DNA of 64,000 nt from Spirochaetaceae bacterium. GTDB taxonomy: Bacteria > Myxococcota_A > UBA9160 > UBA4427. Positions 44,223 to 53,227 of the stretch are shown in pieces. The notes below the pieces were generated by a model. The model worked only from the letters and a program-made list of their open reading frames with translations. It did not search any database and was not told where the DNA came from. Each line of letters starts with the position of its first letter. The first letter of the stretch is position 1. The stretch covers positions 1 to 64,000 of the forward strand of contig JACKFD010000015.1 in NCBI GenBank assembly GCA_020632655.1, read 5' to 3'. A program made the position numbers and the translations under genes.

Positions 44223-44250
44223 TTGACAGTCGGCGGGCTCGCTATACGCT
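44223..44250 (+). promoter_or_regulatory. Promoter upstream of the YbaK-type gene
   Basis: A perfect TTGACA (44223-44228), 16 bp, then TACGCT (44245-44250). TATACG (44243-44248) is an overlapping alternative at 14 bp. The gene starts 52 bp further on. Confidence 0.5.
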
Positions 44251-44302
44251 CGCCCGTGTCGGTCGCGGAGCGCTTCACGCCGGGGCCGGCCGAGGGCGCG
44301 CG

Positions 44303-45292
44303 ATGGTCATCGCCAGACGACTCGAACGCTTCCTCGGCGCCGTCGGCGTCGAGTACGAATGCCTCCCCCATCCCGACTCGGGGTGCAGCGCCGAGACCGC
44401 GCGACGCAGTCGGGTTCCCCTCCATCGTCTGATCAAGCCGGTCCTGCTCGAGGACGAGCAGGGCTTCGTGCTGGCGCTCGTGTCGGCGGCCCAGCGGGTC
44501 GACCTGGATCGCCTCGGCCGGCAGCTCGGTCGCCGGCTCGGTCTCGCGAGCGAGGCGTCGATCGCGGCGCTCTTCGACGACTGCGAGCGCGGCGCCGTGC
44601 CGCCCCTCGGTCTCGCCTACCGCGTGCCGACCATCTACGACCGCGGCCTCTCGGGGTTGCCCGAGGTCTATTTCGAGGCGGGCGACCACGACGAGGTCGT
44701 GCACATGAGCGGCGAGGCGTTCTGCGAAACGCTGGTCGGGGCCGAGTCGGGACGTTTCGGGCGGCCCATCGGAGAGCGACGCTCGGGACGGCGGAGTCGA
44801 CGAGCCGCCCTCGAGGGCGAGCGGGGAGGACGGGCGATGGAGCGAGTCGAGGTGTGGACACGGGGCTTCGGGATGGGAGCGGGGGCGATCGGGGAGCTCG
44901 ATGGATTCGAGCAGGCGGAGAGCACCCTGCGTCGGGTGATCGGGGGAGGGCGTGGCGGCGACACGGCCTGGTGGTCGAGCTTCGAGCGCAGCATCGTGGC
45001 GCTCGGTCGGGCGGTCGAGGACCACGTGCTCGAGACGGAGTCGTCCGATGGGCTGCTCGGCGAGATCGTCCAGCGGGCGCCGCGTCTACGGGATCGCGTC
45101 GATCGGCTACGCCTGGAGCATCGGGAGATGCGGGATCGCTGCGCTGCACTCCGCGGCCGCCTGCGCGACGGGGCCTCTCCGGATGTGCTGCGCGCCGACG
45201 CGCAGGCGCTCCTCGAACGCTGCGATCGTCATCTCCATCGCAGCGCCGACCTGATCTTCGCCTCCTTCGGCGTCGACCTCGGTGGCGAGTAG
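44303..45292 (+). CDS. YbaK-like aminoacyl-tRNA deacylase fused to a hemerythrin-like helical domain
   Basis: A 329-residue protein. Residues 1-145 have the YbaK/ProX fold: VEYECLPHPDSGCSAETARRSRVP, LIKPVLLEDEQGFVLALVSAAQRVDLDRLG, VPPLGLAYRVPTIYDRGL and VVHMSGEAFCETLVG. Such domains clear mischarged tRNA or bind aminoacyl groups. After an Arg-rich linker (about 150-190) comes a helical region with LRLEHREMRDRC and ERCDRHLHRSADLIFASFGVD, where spaced His and Asp recall hemerythrin-like cation-binding bundles. Both parts are in one unbroken frame. Other readings of the second part are possible. Confidence 0.6.
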   Translation: MVIARRLERFLGAVGVEYECLPHPDSGCSAETARRSRVPLHRLIKPVLLEDEQGFVLALVSAAQRVDLDRLGRQLGRRLGLASEASIAALFDDCERGAVPPLGLAYRVPTIYDRGLSGLPEVYFEAGDHDEVVHMSGEAFCETLVGAESGRFGRPIGERRSGRRSRRAALEGERGGRAMERVEVWTRGFGMGAGAIGELDGFEQAESTLRRVIGGGRGGDTAWWSSFERSIVALGRAVEDHVLETESSDGLLGEIVQRAPRLRDRVDRLRLEHREMRDRCAALRGRLRDGASPDVLRADAQALLERCDRHLHRSADLIFASFGVDLGGE

Positions 45293-45328
45293 GGCGGCGG
45301 TACGCAGCCCGTCCTGGACGGTCGGCGA

Positions 45329-45345
45329 AGGCGCGTCCCGCGCCT
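45329..45345. terminator. Short hairpin between convergent genes
   Basis: AGGCGCG-TCC-CGCGCCT is a perfect 7-bp stem with a 3-nt loop. It overlaps the stop of the minus-strand flavoprotein and lies 37 bp after the YbaK-type gene. There is no T-run. Confidence 0.3.
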
Positions 45346-46786
45346 AACGTCGAGCACGCGTGGCCGCCGTGCGTCCGGCCCGCCGACCGAAGAAGGTGCC
45401 GTCGCCGAGGGAGAGGCCGCTGCTGTAGCCGCCGACGGCGAGCCCGGAGGTCGAGCGGCCGGCGGCGTAGAGGCCCGCCAGCACGCGACCCTCCGGGTCG
45501 AGTACGCGCCCGTCGACGTCCGTCGCGAGCCCGCCGAGGGTGAACACCGCGTAGCGCGCGTGCTCCGTCGTGCAGTCGATCGCGGCGAAGGGCGGCGTCT
45601 CGAGCGGTCGCAGGTAGGGCTCGCGCTTGCCGAAGAGCGGATCCTCGCCGCGCCGTGCATGGTGGTTGAAGAGCTCGATCGTCGACTCGAGGGCGCCCTC
45701 GGCCAGGCCGAGCTCCCGACCGAGCTCGGCGGGCGTCTCGCCGACGGCCACGACCTCGAAGCCGTACTCGGGCTGCACGAAGAAGCCGTCGTCCACGATC
45801 AGCCAGCAGCGTCCGTCCTGGCGAAGCAGGGCGTAGTCCCCGAGTCGCCCGTAATAGGCATCCTCGTTGATGAATCGCTGGCCCTGCGCGTTGACGAGCA
45901 GGCCCGCCTTCAGGTCCCAGGGCTGGGTCACGGGCAGCGAGACGGAGACCTTGTCGAGGTGTCGCGTGCCCGCGCCGGCCTCCATCCCGAGTCGGATGCC
46001 CGAGCCGTCGTCACCGTCCGCCGCGACCCGCATGGAGCATTTCCGCGCCTCGGGTCGATAGGCGTCGAGCATCTCGTCGTTCAGCACGAAGCCACCGGTC
46101 GCGATCACGATGCCGCCGCGGGCGCGGACCGTGCGCGGCTCGCCGAAGACCTCGAGGCGCGCTCCTGTGATCGCACCGTCGCGCTCGCGGTAGAGCGCCG
46201 TGCAGCTCGCATTGAATACGGTCCGGGCGGGGGAGGCCTCGACCGCCGTGCAGAGCGAGCTCATCACCTTGTGCCCCGCGGCGCCGGGTACGGCGGCGAC
46301 GTGTCCGCGGGGCGCGGGCTTCGCGAGGTCGCGGAAGGGATGGACGTTCTCGGAGCCGGACCAGACGAGGCCGTCGTCGGTCGGCGGCTCGCCGGACTGG
46401 CCGTAATAGAAGGTCGACTTGTAGGGGATGCCCTGGGCGACCAGCCAGTCGAAATGCTCGACCGTGCCGTCGCAGTAGAGCTCGAGCTTGCGATCGTCGC
46501 GGCCGGCACCGATCGACGCCTGGAGGTACTTGAGCATCTCCTCGGGCGAGTCCTCGAAGCCGCAGGCCTTCTGGAGCGCCGTGCCACCGCCGAGGTAGAT
46601 CACGCCCCCCGACATCGCCGAGGTCCCACCGCCGCCCCCGGCGCGCTCGGCGACGAGCGTCGTGGCCCCGGCCTCGACGGCGCCGAGCGCCGCCGCGGCT
46701 CCGGCGGCCCCGAGGCCCACGACCAGCACGTCGACCTCCTCGTCGAATCGAGTCAGCTCCCCCGCGTCCAGCACTTCCGTCTTCAT
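45344..46786 (-). CDS. KstD-like FAD-dependent 3-ketosteroid dehydrogenase family protein
   Basis: A 480-residue flavoprotein of the fumarate reductase/KstD superfamily. The FAD site is VDVLVVGLGAAGAAAALGAVEAG. GTSAMSGGVIYLGGGTALQKACGFEDSPEEM is strikingly like ketosteroid dehydrogenases, including the 4(5-alpha) type. FTLGGLATDVDGRVL, then YAAGRSTSGLAVGGYSSGLSLGDGTFFGRRAG, completes the flavin-binding end. It would introduce a double bond into a ring next to a ketone. It is the last gene of the minus-strand operon starting at 53186. GGGGAGC precedes ATG 46786. Confidence 0.75.
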   Translation of the reverse strand: MKTEVLDAGELTRFDEEVDVLVVGLGAAGAAAALGAVEAGATTLVAERAGGGGGTSAMSGGVIYLGGGTALQKACGFEDSPEEMLKYLQASIGAGRDDRKLELYCDGTVEHFDWLVAQGIPYKSTFYYGQSGEPPTDDGLVWSGSENVHPFRDLAKPAPRGHVAAVPGAAGHKVMSSLCTAVEASPARTVFNASCTALYRERDGAITGARLEVFGEPRTVRARGGIVIATGGFVLNDEMLDAYRPEARKCSMRVAADGDDGSGIRLGMEAGAGTRHLDKVSVSLPVTQPWDLKAGLLVNAQGQRFINEDAYYGRLGDYALLRQDGRCWLIVDDGFFVQPEYGFEVVAVGETPAELGRELGLAEGALESTIELFNHHARRGEDPLFGKREPYLRPLETPPFAAIDCTTEHARYAVFTLGGLATDVDGRVLDPEGRVLAGLYAAGRSTSGLAVGGYSSGLSLGDGTFFGRRAGRTAATRARR

Positions 46787-46853
46787 GATCGATACGCTCC
46801 CCGGACGGCCCGGCCGGGCCGACGCGACATGCTGTCGCCCTCGATGATCCCGG

Positions 46854-47801
46854 TCAAGATGCGCCGCCCGCGGCCGCGCCCGCCCGCGCGCGGTGGAGCG
46901 CGAGTCGCGCGTCGAAGATCGCCGGGAAGGCCTCCGCGAATCGTCGCCGGCAGGGCCCGACGATCGAGCGCACCCGTCGCGTGTCGACCACGGCGCCGAG
47001 CGCCACGCCGGGCGGTGCGCCGACCTGGATCGTCGCCTCGCGTCCCGCCCGCTCGGCGGCGAGGGCGGCCACCTCCTGCATCGTCACGACCTCGTCCGAG
47101 GCCCAGTTCACGATCCGCGCGGGCACGCTCGCCGCCGCGAGCAGCGGCTCGATCTGCTCGATCATGTCGTCGATGTGGATGACGGAGAGCGGCTGCGGGT
47201 CGTGCACGGCGAAGACGGGGCGACCGTCGAGCACGGCGTCGATCACGTTCGTCACCATGTCCATCGCACAGCCGTAGGGCACGCTCGGCCGCACGATCGT
47301 CGTCGGCAGCTCGAATGCCTCCGCACAGAATCGCGCCACCGCCTCGAGCGTCACCTTCGAGACCGGGCTCGAGGGGCCCCAGGGCGCCGCGACGAAGCCC
47401 ACGTCCTCGCTCTCCTCGAAGGCGTGGTACGGGTCGTCGTGCCGGGAGTAGAGCGTGGCCGCCGAGACGACGAGCGCCGCACGTGCCCCGCGACAGCGCG
47501 CGAGGATCCGGCCCGGGGCGATCGCGTTCACGCGGATCGCCTGCTCGAACTCGCCCGAGGGTCGGCGCGTGTAGGCGTAGTGCAGGACGAGGGTCGGATC
47601 CGTGGGCAGCGCGTCGAGGTCGCCCGTCTCGAGGTCGATGGGCGCCGTGCGCACGCCGGCCGCCTCGAGCTCGGCGCGCAGGGCGGGGTCGGTGAAGCGC
47701 GCCGCTCCCCAGACCTCGTTGTCCCGCGCGAGGGCCCGGGCGACGGGGCGTGCGATCGCGCCGGTGACGCCGGTGATCAGGATCTTCTCGTTGCGGAGCA
47801 T
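46854..47801 (-). CDS. NAD-dependent epimerase/dehydratase-like (extended SDR)
   Basis: A 315-residue extended SDR. The nucleotide loop is ITGVTGAIA (TGxxGxxx). VVSAATLYS, PTTIVRPSVPYG and VIHIDDMIEQIEPLL are typical. The expected YxxxK active site reads SPVSK, so the catalytic Tyr appears to be replaced by Ser. It may therefore be a binding protein or use another residue. It sits in the minus-strand operon 88 bp after the SDR at 47890. Confidence 0.75.
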   Translation of the reverse strand: MLRNEKILITGVTGAIARPVARALARDNEVWGAARFTDPALRAELEAAGVRTAPIDLETGDLDALPTDPTLVLHYAYTRRPSGEFEQAIRVNAIAPGRILARCRGARAALVVSAATLYSRHDDPYHAFEESEDVGFVAAPWGPSSPVSKVTLEAVARFCAEAFELPTTIVRPSVPYGCAMDMVTNVIDAVLDGRPVFAVHDPQPLSVIHIDDMIEQIEPLLAAASVPARIVNWASDEVVTMQEVAALAAERAGREATIQVGAPPGVALGAVVDTRRVRSIVGPCRRRFAEAFPAIFDARLALHRARAGAAAGGAS

Positions 47802-47889
47802 GGGCTCTCCCCGGTTGGCGAGGCGTGGGCTTGGCGGGCGCGGAGGGCGCCACGGAGGATCGGCGGACGGCGGCCCCCGGTCGGACCGG

Positions 47890-48666
47890 TCAGAGTCGAT
47901 AGCCGCCGTCGACGCTGATCACCTGGCCCGTCACGGGGCGACCCGCGTCCGAGGCCAGCAGCACGACCATCGGGCCGAGCTCGTCGGCCTCGAGGATGCG
48001 GCGCTGGGCGCTCTCGGACTCGGCGCGTTGGCGGGCCTCGTCGGCGGTCTCGTCCTGGGCGCGGCCGAGGGCCTCGAAGTCGACGAGATCCGTGCGCGTC
48101 CAGCCCGGACAGACGCAGTTGACCGTGATGTCGTGGCGGGCGAGGTCGACCGCGAGCTGGCGCGTGAGGCCGACGATGCCGTGCTTGGCGGCGGTGTAGG
48201 CGGGGCTCGCGGCGGCGTGCTTCGAGGCGCCACTGCCGATGTTGATGATCCGACCGCCACCGCGTTCGCGCATCGAGTGCACGGCGGCGCTCGTCGACCA
48301 GAAGGCCGAGGTGAGGTTGAGCGCGAGGTTCGCCTCGAAGCCGACGAGGTCGCCGGCGAAGACGTCCGGGTTGCCCGGGGCACCGCCGCCCACGTTGTTG
48401 ACCAGGATGTCGATCCCGCCGAAGCGCGCGATCGCCTGGCGGACGGGCTCCTGCGCCGAGTCGCGGTCCATCGCGTCGGCGACCACGCCGGTCGCGCCGA
48501 TCGCCTGCGCCGTCTCGTCGAGGGTCCGCCGCGTGCGGCCCGAGATCACGACGCGGGCGCCGGCCTGCGCGAGGGCGCGAGCGAGGGCAGCGCCGATACC
48601 GCGGGAGCCGCCGGTCACGACGGCGACACGATCCTTCAGCTCGAGCGAAGTGGACGGGTCGGGCAC
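47890..48666 (-). CDS. SDR-family oxidoreductase
   Basis: A 258-residue classical SDR. TGGSRGIG, VVISGRTRRTLDETA, LVNNVGGGAPG, INIGSGASKHAAASPAYTAAKHGIVGL (Ser/Tyr/Lys) and ITVNCVCPGWTRTD are all present. GTG 48666 with GAGGAG is the start. It is part of the minus-strand operon, 18 bp after the PPOX gene. Confidence 0.88.
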   Translation of the reverse strand: MPDPSTSLELKDRVAVVTGGSRGIGAALARALAQAGARVVISGRTRRTLDETAQAIGATGVVADAMDRDSAQEPVRQAIARFGGIDILVNNVGGGAPGNPDVFAGDLVGFEANLALNLTSAFWSTSAAVHSMRERGGGRIINIGSGASKHAAASPAYTAAKHGIVGLTRQLAVDLARHDITVNCVCPGWTRTDLVDFEALGRAQDETADEARQRAESESAQRRILEADELGPMVVLLASDAGRPVTGQVISVDGGYRL

Positions 48667-48684
48667 GTTGGGGACTCCTCGGGC

Positions 48685-49167
48685 TCAGCCCGGCGTGTGT
48701 TCGAGGGGCGAGCGGTAGTAGCGGGCGACGTGGGCCTCGATCACGTAGACGACCCGGGCGGACCACTTCCTGCGCGGGAAGGGCCGGCCGATGTACTGCT
48801 GCGAGAGGCGGTCGAGCACGACGAGCTCGTCGTCGGGACGCGTCTCGATCACCCGCCCACGGATCAGCGCCTGCTCGTAGGGATTGGCGTAGTCCGTGAT
48901 CGAGAGGGCGACGCGGCCGTCGAGGGCGAGGTTGCGCCCCTTGAGGCCCCGGGCGTCGGTCGCGACGAGCACGTGATCGCCTTCGCGGCCGACCCACACG
49001 GGCTCGACCTTGGGCGAGCCGTCCGGCATCAGGGTCGCGAGGGCCGCGAAGTTGGGCGCGTCGAGCAGTCGGCGCACGTCTTCGCCGAGCCGGCGGGCGC
49101 GCCTGGCGTCGGGGGTCGGGGGCGCGCCGGGGGCCGGGGCCGGTCTGGGTTGGTCGGCATCGGACAT
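48685..49167 (-). CDS. Pyridoxamine 5'-phosphate oxidase-like (PPOX) protein
   Basis: A 160-residue split-barrel flavin-binding protein. FAALATLMPDGSPKVEPVWVGREGDHVLVATDA and NLALDGRVALSITDYANPYEQALIRGRV are family hallmarks, possibly F420- or FMN-dependent. LSQQYIGRPFPRR and HVARYYRSPLEHTPG close the chain. It could recycle flavin or reduce a dienone in the pathway. It lies between two SDR genes with gaps of 9 and 18 bp, so it belongs to the operon. Confidence 0.85.
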   Translation of the reverse strand: MSDADQPRPAPAPGAPPTPDARRARRLGEDVRRLLDAPNFAALATLMPDGSPKVEPVWVGREGDHVLVATDARGLKGRNLALDGRVALSITDYANPYEQALIRGRVIETRPDDELVVLDRLSQQYIGRPFPRRKWSARVVYVIEAHVARYYRSPLEHTPG

Positions 49168-49176
49168 GCGGGGATC

Positions 49177-49935
49177 CTAGGCCTTCCGGCAGCTGACGGA
49201 GAGGGCCTCGCCGGTCAGGTAGCTCGCGTAGTCCGAGGCGAGGAAGACGATGGCGTTGCCGATCTCGAAGGGCTCGGCGGAGCGACCGAAGGCCTCGTTG
49301 CGCCGGACCATCTCCTCGAGGAACTCGCGCGAGGCGACCTTCTCGAGATGGGGATGGATCGCGAGGCTCGGCACGACCGCATTGACGCGCACGCCGTGGG
49401 GTGCGCTCTCGAGGGCGGCACAGCGCGTCAATGCCAGCAGTCCGGCCTTCGAGGCCGCGTAGGCCGTCTGGCCGGCCTCGGCGCGCCAGGCCGTGATGCT
49501 CGAGACGTTGACGATCGCCCCGCGACCGCGGGCGTACATGCCGGGCAGGGCGGCTCGCAGCATGCGGAACGTCCCCGTCAGGTTCACGTCGAGCACGTCT
49601 TGCCAGGCCTCGTCGGAGGTCTCGACGACGGGCTGCGAGAGGCCGAGTCCCGCGTTGTTGACGAGCACGTCGAGGCCGCCGAAGGCCGACTCCGCCCGTG
49701 CCACGAGCCGCCGCACGTCCGCCTCCGATCGGACGTCGCAGGTCTCGTGCAGCACCTCGCGCCCGATCGATCCGGCGAGCTCGTCGGCCATGCGCTCGAG
49801 CCGCGCCGCATGCCGATCCGAGAGCAGGACGCGCGCGCCTTCCTCGGCGCATCGCCGCGCGGTCGCGAAGCCGACCCCCGTTCCCGCCGCCGCCGTGACG
49901 AGCACGCTGCGCCCGGCGAGCAGTCCGCCCTTCAT
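49177..49935 (-). CDS. SDR-family oxidoreductase
   Basis: A 252-residue SDR. The nucleotide loop is altered (VTAAAGTGVGFATARRC). LVNNAGLGLSQ, VNVSSITAWRAEAGQTAYAASKAGLLAL and GVRVNAVVPSLA are present. The end reads GEALSVSCRKA in place of the usual DGG. This loop and C-terminal combination resembles the SDRs that accompany EchA20 in steroid ring C/D clusters of actinobacteria; that comparison is from memory. Part of the minus-strand operon. Confidence 0.85.
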   Translation of the reverse strand: MKGGLLAGRSVLVTAAAGTGVGFATARRCAEEGARVLLSDRHAARLERMADELAGSIGREVLHETCDVRSEADVRRLVARAESAFGGLDVLVNNAGLGLSQPVVETSDEAWQDVLDVNLTGTFRMLRAALPGMYARGRGAIVNVSSITAWRAEAGQTAYAASKAGLLALTRCAALESAPHGVRVNAVVPSLAIHPHLEKVASREFLEEMVRRNEAFGRSAEPFEIGNAIVFLASDYASYLTGEALSVSCRKA

Positions 49936-49969
49936 GCCGAGGCCCTCGTGTCGGCGATCCGCGCGAGCG

Positions 49970-50761
49970 TCACGCGAGCAGCCCGCCGTCGACGACGAGC
50001 GTCTGGCCCGTCACGAAGGACGCCGCGGGGCTCGCGAGGAAGCGCACGGCCCGCGCGATCTCGACGGGATCCCCGAGTCGTCCCATCAGGTTCTGCGCGC
50101 CCATCTCGGCCTCGAAGGCCGCGCGCTCGGTCGGATCCCGCGGCAGGATCATGTCCGTCGCGACCGAGCCCGGCGTGAGTGCGTTCACGCGGATCCCGTC
50201 CCCGGCCCACTCCTGCGCCAGGGTCGACGTGAAGTTGATCATCGCGGCCTTCGAGGCACAGTAGGCCCCGAGCCCGCGCATCGGGCGATGGGCACAGGCG
50301 GCGGTCACGTTGACGACGGCCGCACCCCGGGCCGCACCGGCGACGGCGAGCAGCGGGTGCGCCGCCTGCGAGAGGAAGAGGGCGGCCTTCGTGTTGACGC
50401 CGAAGACCTCGTCGAACTCCGCCTCGGAGAGGCGTCCGACCTTGTGAGGCCGCAGGATCGCCGCGTTGTTGACGAGCACGTCGAGGCGGTCGATCCGCGC
50501 TGCGAGCAGATCGATCAGCGCGCGGCCCGCGCCCGCGTGCCCCGCCTCGTAGCCGAGGCCTTCCACCGATCGACCGGTCGCGTCGCCGAGCGCCGCGGCC
50601 ACGCGGGACGCCTCGGCTGGATCCCGACCCGTGAGGAAGACGCGCGCCCCGGCGAGGGCGAGCTCGTGGGCGATCGCCCGACCGATGCCGCGCGTGCCGC
50701 CCGTGACGAGGGCGATCCGGTCGTCGAGGGCGAAGGCGGCGTTCGCATCGTCGGCGGGCAT
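49970..50761 (-). CDS. SDR-family oxidoreductase
   Basis: A 263-residue classical SDR. TGGTRGIG, LVNNAAILRP, VNVTAACAHRPMRGLGAYCASKAAMINF (Tyr/Lys retained; Ser position reads Thr/Ala) and GIRVNALTPGSVATD are present. VVDGGLLA ends the chain. ATG 50761 with a GGAG site fits better than the in-frame start at 50821. It follows the SDR at 50788 by 26 bp in the operon. Confidence 0.87.
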   Translation of the reverse strand: MPADDANAAFALDDRIALVTGGTRGIGRAIAHELALAGARVFLTGRDPAEASRVAAALGDATGRSVEGLGYEAGHAGAGRALIDLLAARIDRLDVLVNNAAILRPHKVGRLSEAEFDEVFGVNTKAALFLSQAAHPLLAVAGAARGAAVVNVTAACAHRPMRGLGAYCASKAAMINFTSTLAQEWAGDGIRVNALTPGSVATDMILPRDPTERAAFEAEMGAQNLMGRLGDPVEIARAVRFLASPAASFVTGQTLVVDGGLLA

Positions 50762-50787
50762 CTCTCGATCTCCTCGGCCGGTGCCGG

Positions 50788-51561
50788 CTAGGCGGGCGGT
50801 CGCGGAACCGTCGGCGGCCACTCACCACCGCCGAAGGCCTCGAGGGTCGCGCCCGAGACGTAGCTCGAGTCGCGCGCGGCGAGGAAGAGGACGGCGTGCG
50901 CGATCTCCTCGGCCCGGGCGAAGCGGCCCGCCGGGATCGCGTCCGTGATGGCCTTCTTCTGCGCCGCGTCCCCGAAATGCTCCCCCGCCAGCTCGGTCTC
51001 GACGAGCCCCGACACGACGCAGTTGACCCGGATCGCCGGCCCCCACTCGACCGCCTGGGACCAGGTCGCGTTCATCAGGCCCGCCTTGGCGGCGCCGTAG
51101 GCGACCGAGCTCGGGGTCGGGCGCTGGGAGCTGATGCTCACGATGTTGACGATCGCGCCGCCGTGGGGGCGCGCGACCATGTGCTGGTGGACCTGCTGGG
51201 AGAGGATGAGGGGCGCGTTCAGGTTGAGCGCGAGGATCTTGTTCGTGAGCTTCGGCGAGGCGCCGGCGCTCGCGACGGAGGGGGCGCCGCCGGCGTTGTT
51301 GACGAGCACGTCGATGCCGCCGCTCGCCTCGGCACATCGGGCGAGCCAGGCCTCGGTCGCCTCGGGCTCGCGGACGTCGATCGATTCGGACGTGATCGTG
51401 GCGTGGGCGAAGGGCGTCTCGGGCGGGCGGCGGCTGCAGGTGTGCACGCGGGCGCCCGCCTCGGCGAAGGCTTCGCAGATCGCGCGGCCGATGCCGCGGG
51501 AGCCGCCGGTCACGACGACCGTCTGGTCCGAGAAGTCGAATCGCGTCTTGCCTGAACTCAC
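50788..51561 (-). CDS. SDR-family oxidoreductase
   Basis: A 257-residue classical SDR. TGGSRGIG, LVNNAGGAPSV, VNIVSISSQRPTPSSVAYGAAKAGLMNAT and IRVNCVVSGLVETEL are present. The start is GTG 51561, chosen over ATG 51588 because an AGGAG site lies 7 nt upstream of it. The active site looks intact. It is in the minus-strand operon with 105 bp before it. Confidence 0.87.
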   Translation of the reverse strand: MSSGKTRFDFSDQTVVVTGGSRGIGRAICEAFAEAGARVHTCSRRPPETPFAHATITSESIDVREPEATEAWLARCAEASGGIDVLVNNAGGAPSVASAGASPKLTNKILALNLNAPLILSQQVHQHMVARPHGGAIVNIVSISSQRPTPSSVAYGAAKAGLMNATWSQAVEWGPAIRVNCVVSGLVETELAGEHFGDAAQKKAITDAIPAGRFARAEEIAHAVLFLAARDSSYVSGATLEAFGGGEWPPTVPRPPA

Positions 51562-51666
51562 GCTCGCTCCTGTGCGATGGATCCACACTGCGTCGGGGCC
51601 ACCTGTCTCCCCCCGCCGCTTCGGCGATCCGGTGCCATGCCCGGCTCGGGCAGCGGGCCGGGGAGA

Positions 51667-52434
51667 CTACTCCGCCCGGGGCTTGCCCGCCGTCACCCCG
51701 CCGTCGACGACGAAGTCCGCACCCGTGCAGAACGAGGACTCGTCGCTCGCGAGGAAGACGACGACGTCCGCGATCTCCCGCGCGCCGGCCATCCGGCCGA
51801 GCGGGTAGCGGCCGTAGGCGGCGTCGTAGTCCGCGTCGCTCCAGCCCTTGCGCTCGGTCATCTTCGTCTTCGTGGGGCCGGGCACGACCGCGTTCACCCG
51901 GATGCCCTTCGGACCCAGCTCGAGGGCGGCGGACTTCGTGAGTCCGCGCACGGCGAACTTCGACGAGGCATAGGCCGTGAAGCCCTCGCGCCCCTCGAGT
52001 CCCTGTACGGAGGAGAAGTTCACGATCGAGCCGCCCCCCGCCGCCTCGATGGCCGGCGCGGCCGTGCGCACGCCGAGGAAGGCCCCGACGAGATTCGTGT
52101 CGACGACCTTGCGGAAGAGCTCGAGGTCGGTCTTCTCGAGGGGCGCGACGCGAATGATGCCCGCGTTGTTGACCAGTACGTGCAGCGCACCGAAGCGCGC
52201 GACGACCGCTGCGACGGCCGCCTGCCAATCGGCCTCGCTCGTCACGTCGAGCTCGACGAAGAGGGCCGCGCCCGGCCGCGCCGCCTCGAGCTCGGCGACG
52301 AGCGCGTGACCCTCTTCGACGCGTCGGTCCGCGATGGCGACGCGCGCACCCTCGGCGACCATGCGCCGCACGGTCTCCGCCCCGATGCCCCGGGCCGCGC
52401 CGGTCACGAGGGCGACCTTGCCCGCGAGCCTCAT
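51667..52434 (-). CDS. SDR-family oxidoreductase
   Basis: A 255-residue classical SDR. TGAARGIG, LVNNAGIIRV, VNFSSVQGLEGREGFTAYASSKFAVRGL and GIRVNAVVPGPTKTKM are present. It overlaps the stop of the EchA20-like gene by 4 bp (ATGA, 52431-52434), so the two are translationally coupled. That makes it a candidate for the step just before or after the EchA20 reaction. Confidence 0.9.
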   Translation of the reverse strand: MRLAGKVALVTGAARGIGAETVRRMVAEGARVAIADRRVEEGHALVAELEAARPGAALFVELDVTSEADWQAAVAAVVARFGALHVLVNNAGIIRVAPLEKTDLELFRKVVDTNLVGAFLGVRTAAPAIEAAGGGSIVNFSSVQGLEGREGFTAYASSKFAVRGLTKSAALELGPKGIRVNAVVPGPTKTKMTERKGWSDADYDAAYGRYPLGRMAGAREIADVVVFLASDESSFCTGADFVVDGGVTAGKPRAE

Positions 52435-53186
52435 CGCGTGATGACCCGCTCGCCGCGTACGAAGGCATCGCGCGCGCGGTCGCCGTCGCCGAGCAGGTTG
52501 AGCTGGTAGGTGTAGCCCTGCTCCATGCGGTAGTTCGTGTGCATCTCGTAGACGTCGAGATGGTTGAGGGCTGCCTTCGCGAACTCGAGGGCGGCCTTCG
52601 GCTTCGCGATCATCTGTGCGGCGAGCTCCCGCGCCTTGGGCATCAGCTCCTCGGGCTCGGTCAGGTAGGCGACCGTGCCCCAGGCGTGCAGCTCGGCCGC
52701 CGTCGCCGGCTTGCACGTCAGCGACATCTCGCGCAGCTTCATCGGCGCGACGAGCTTCGCGAGATGCGACGCGCAGCCGAGGGCGCCGTTGTCGACCTCG
52801 GGCAGGCCGAAGCGGGCCTTGGTCGAGGCGACGATGATGTCGCAGCTGGCGACGAGGCCGATGCCGAGGCCCATGCAGAAGTCGTTCACGGCGGCGATCA
52901 CGGGCACCCGCGCGTTGTAGATGCGATGGAAGGTGGCGTAGCAGGCCTCGCCGGAGCCGAGCAGATGGTCCCAGCCCGGGGTGCTCTGCATCTCCTTGAT
53001 GTCGATGCCGGCGTTGAAGCCCTTGCCCTCGGCGGTCAGGATGATGACCCGGACGCCCTCGTCCTCCTCGAGGGCCTTGAAGGTGTCGTGGATCTTCCAG
53101 GTATCCGCGACCGTGATCGAGTTGACCGGGGGATGGTGCATCACGACCTCGGCGACCTGGTTCTGGATCTCGACACGGATGCTCAT
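52431..53186 (-). CDS. echA20: EchA20-like crotonase (steroid ring C/D type)
   Basis: A 251-residue crotonase-fold enzyme. AEGKGFNAGIDIKEMQ, PVIAAVNDFCMGLGIGLV, RFGLPEVDNGALG, ASHLAKLVAP and the C-terminal MHTNYRMEQGYTYQLNL match, from memory, Mycobacterium EchA20 through most of their length. EchA20 hydrolyses a ring of the bicyclic CoA intermediate of cholesterol breakdown. It is the first gene of a nine-gene minus-strand operon. The neighbouring KstD-like, KshA-like and acyl-CoA dehydrogenase genes fit steroid catabolism. Confidence 0.82.
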   Translation of the reverse strand: MSIRVEIQNQVAEVVMHHPPVNSITVADTWKIHDTFKALEEDEGVRVIILTAEGKGFNAGIDIKEMQSTPGWDHLLGSGEACYATFHRIYNARVPVIAAVNDFCMGLGIGLVASCDIIVASTKARFGLPEVDNGALGCASHLAKLVAPMKLREMSLTCKPATAAELHAWGTVAYLTEPEELMPKARELAAQMIAKPKAALEFAKAALNHLDVYEMHTNYRMEQGYTYQLNLLGDGDRARDAFVRGERVITR

Positions 53187-53227
53187 CGCGGTATTCCCCG
53201 GCTGGTTCGAATGGCTTAAATTTCGCA

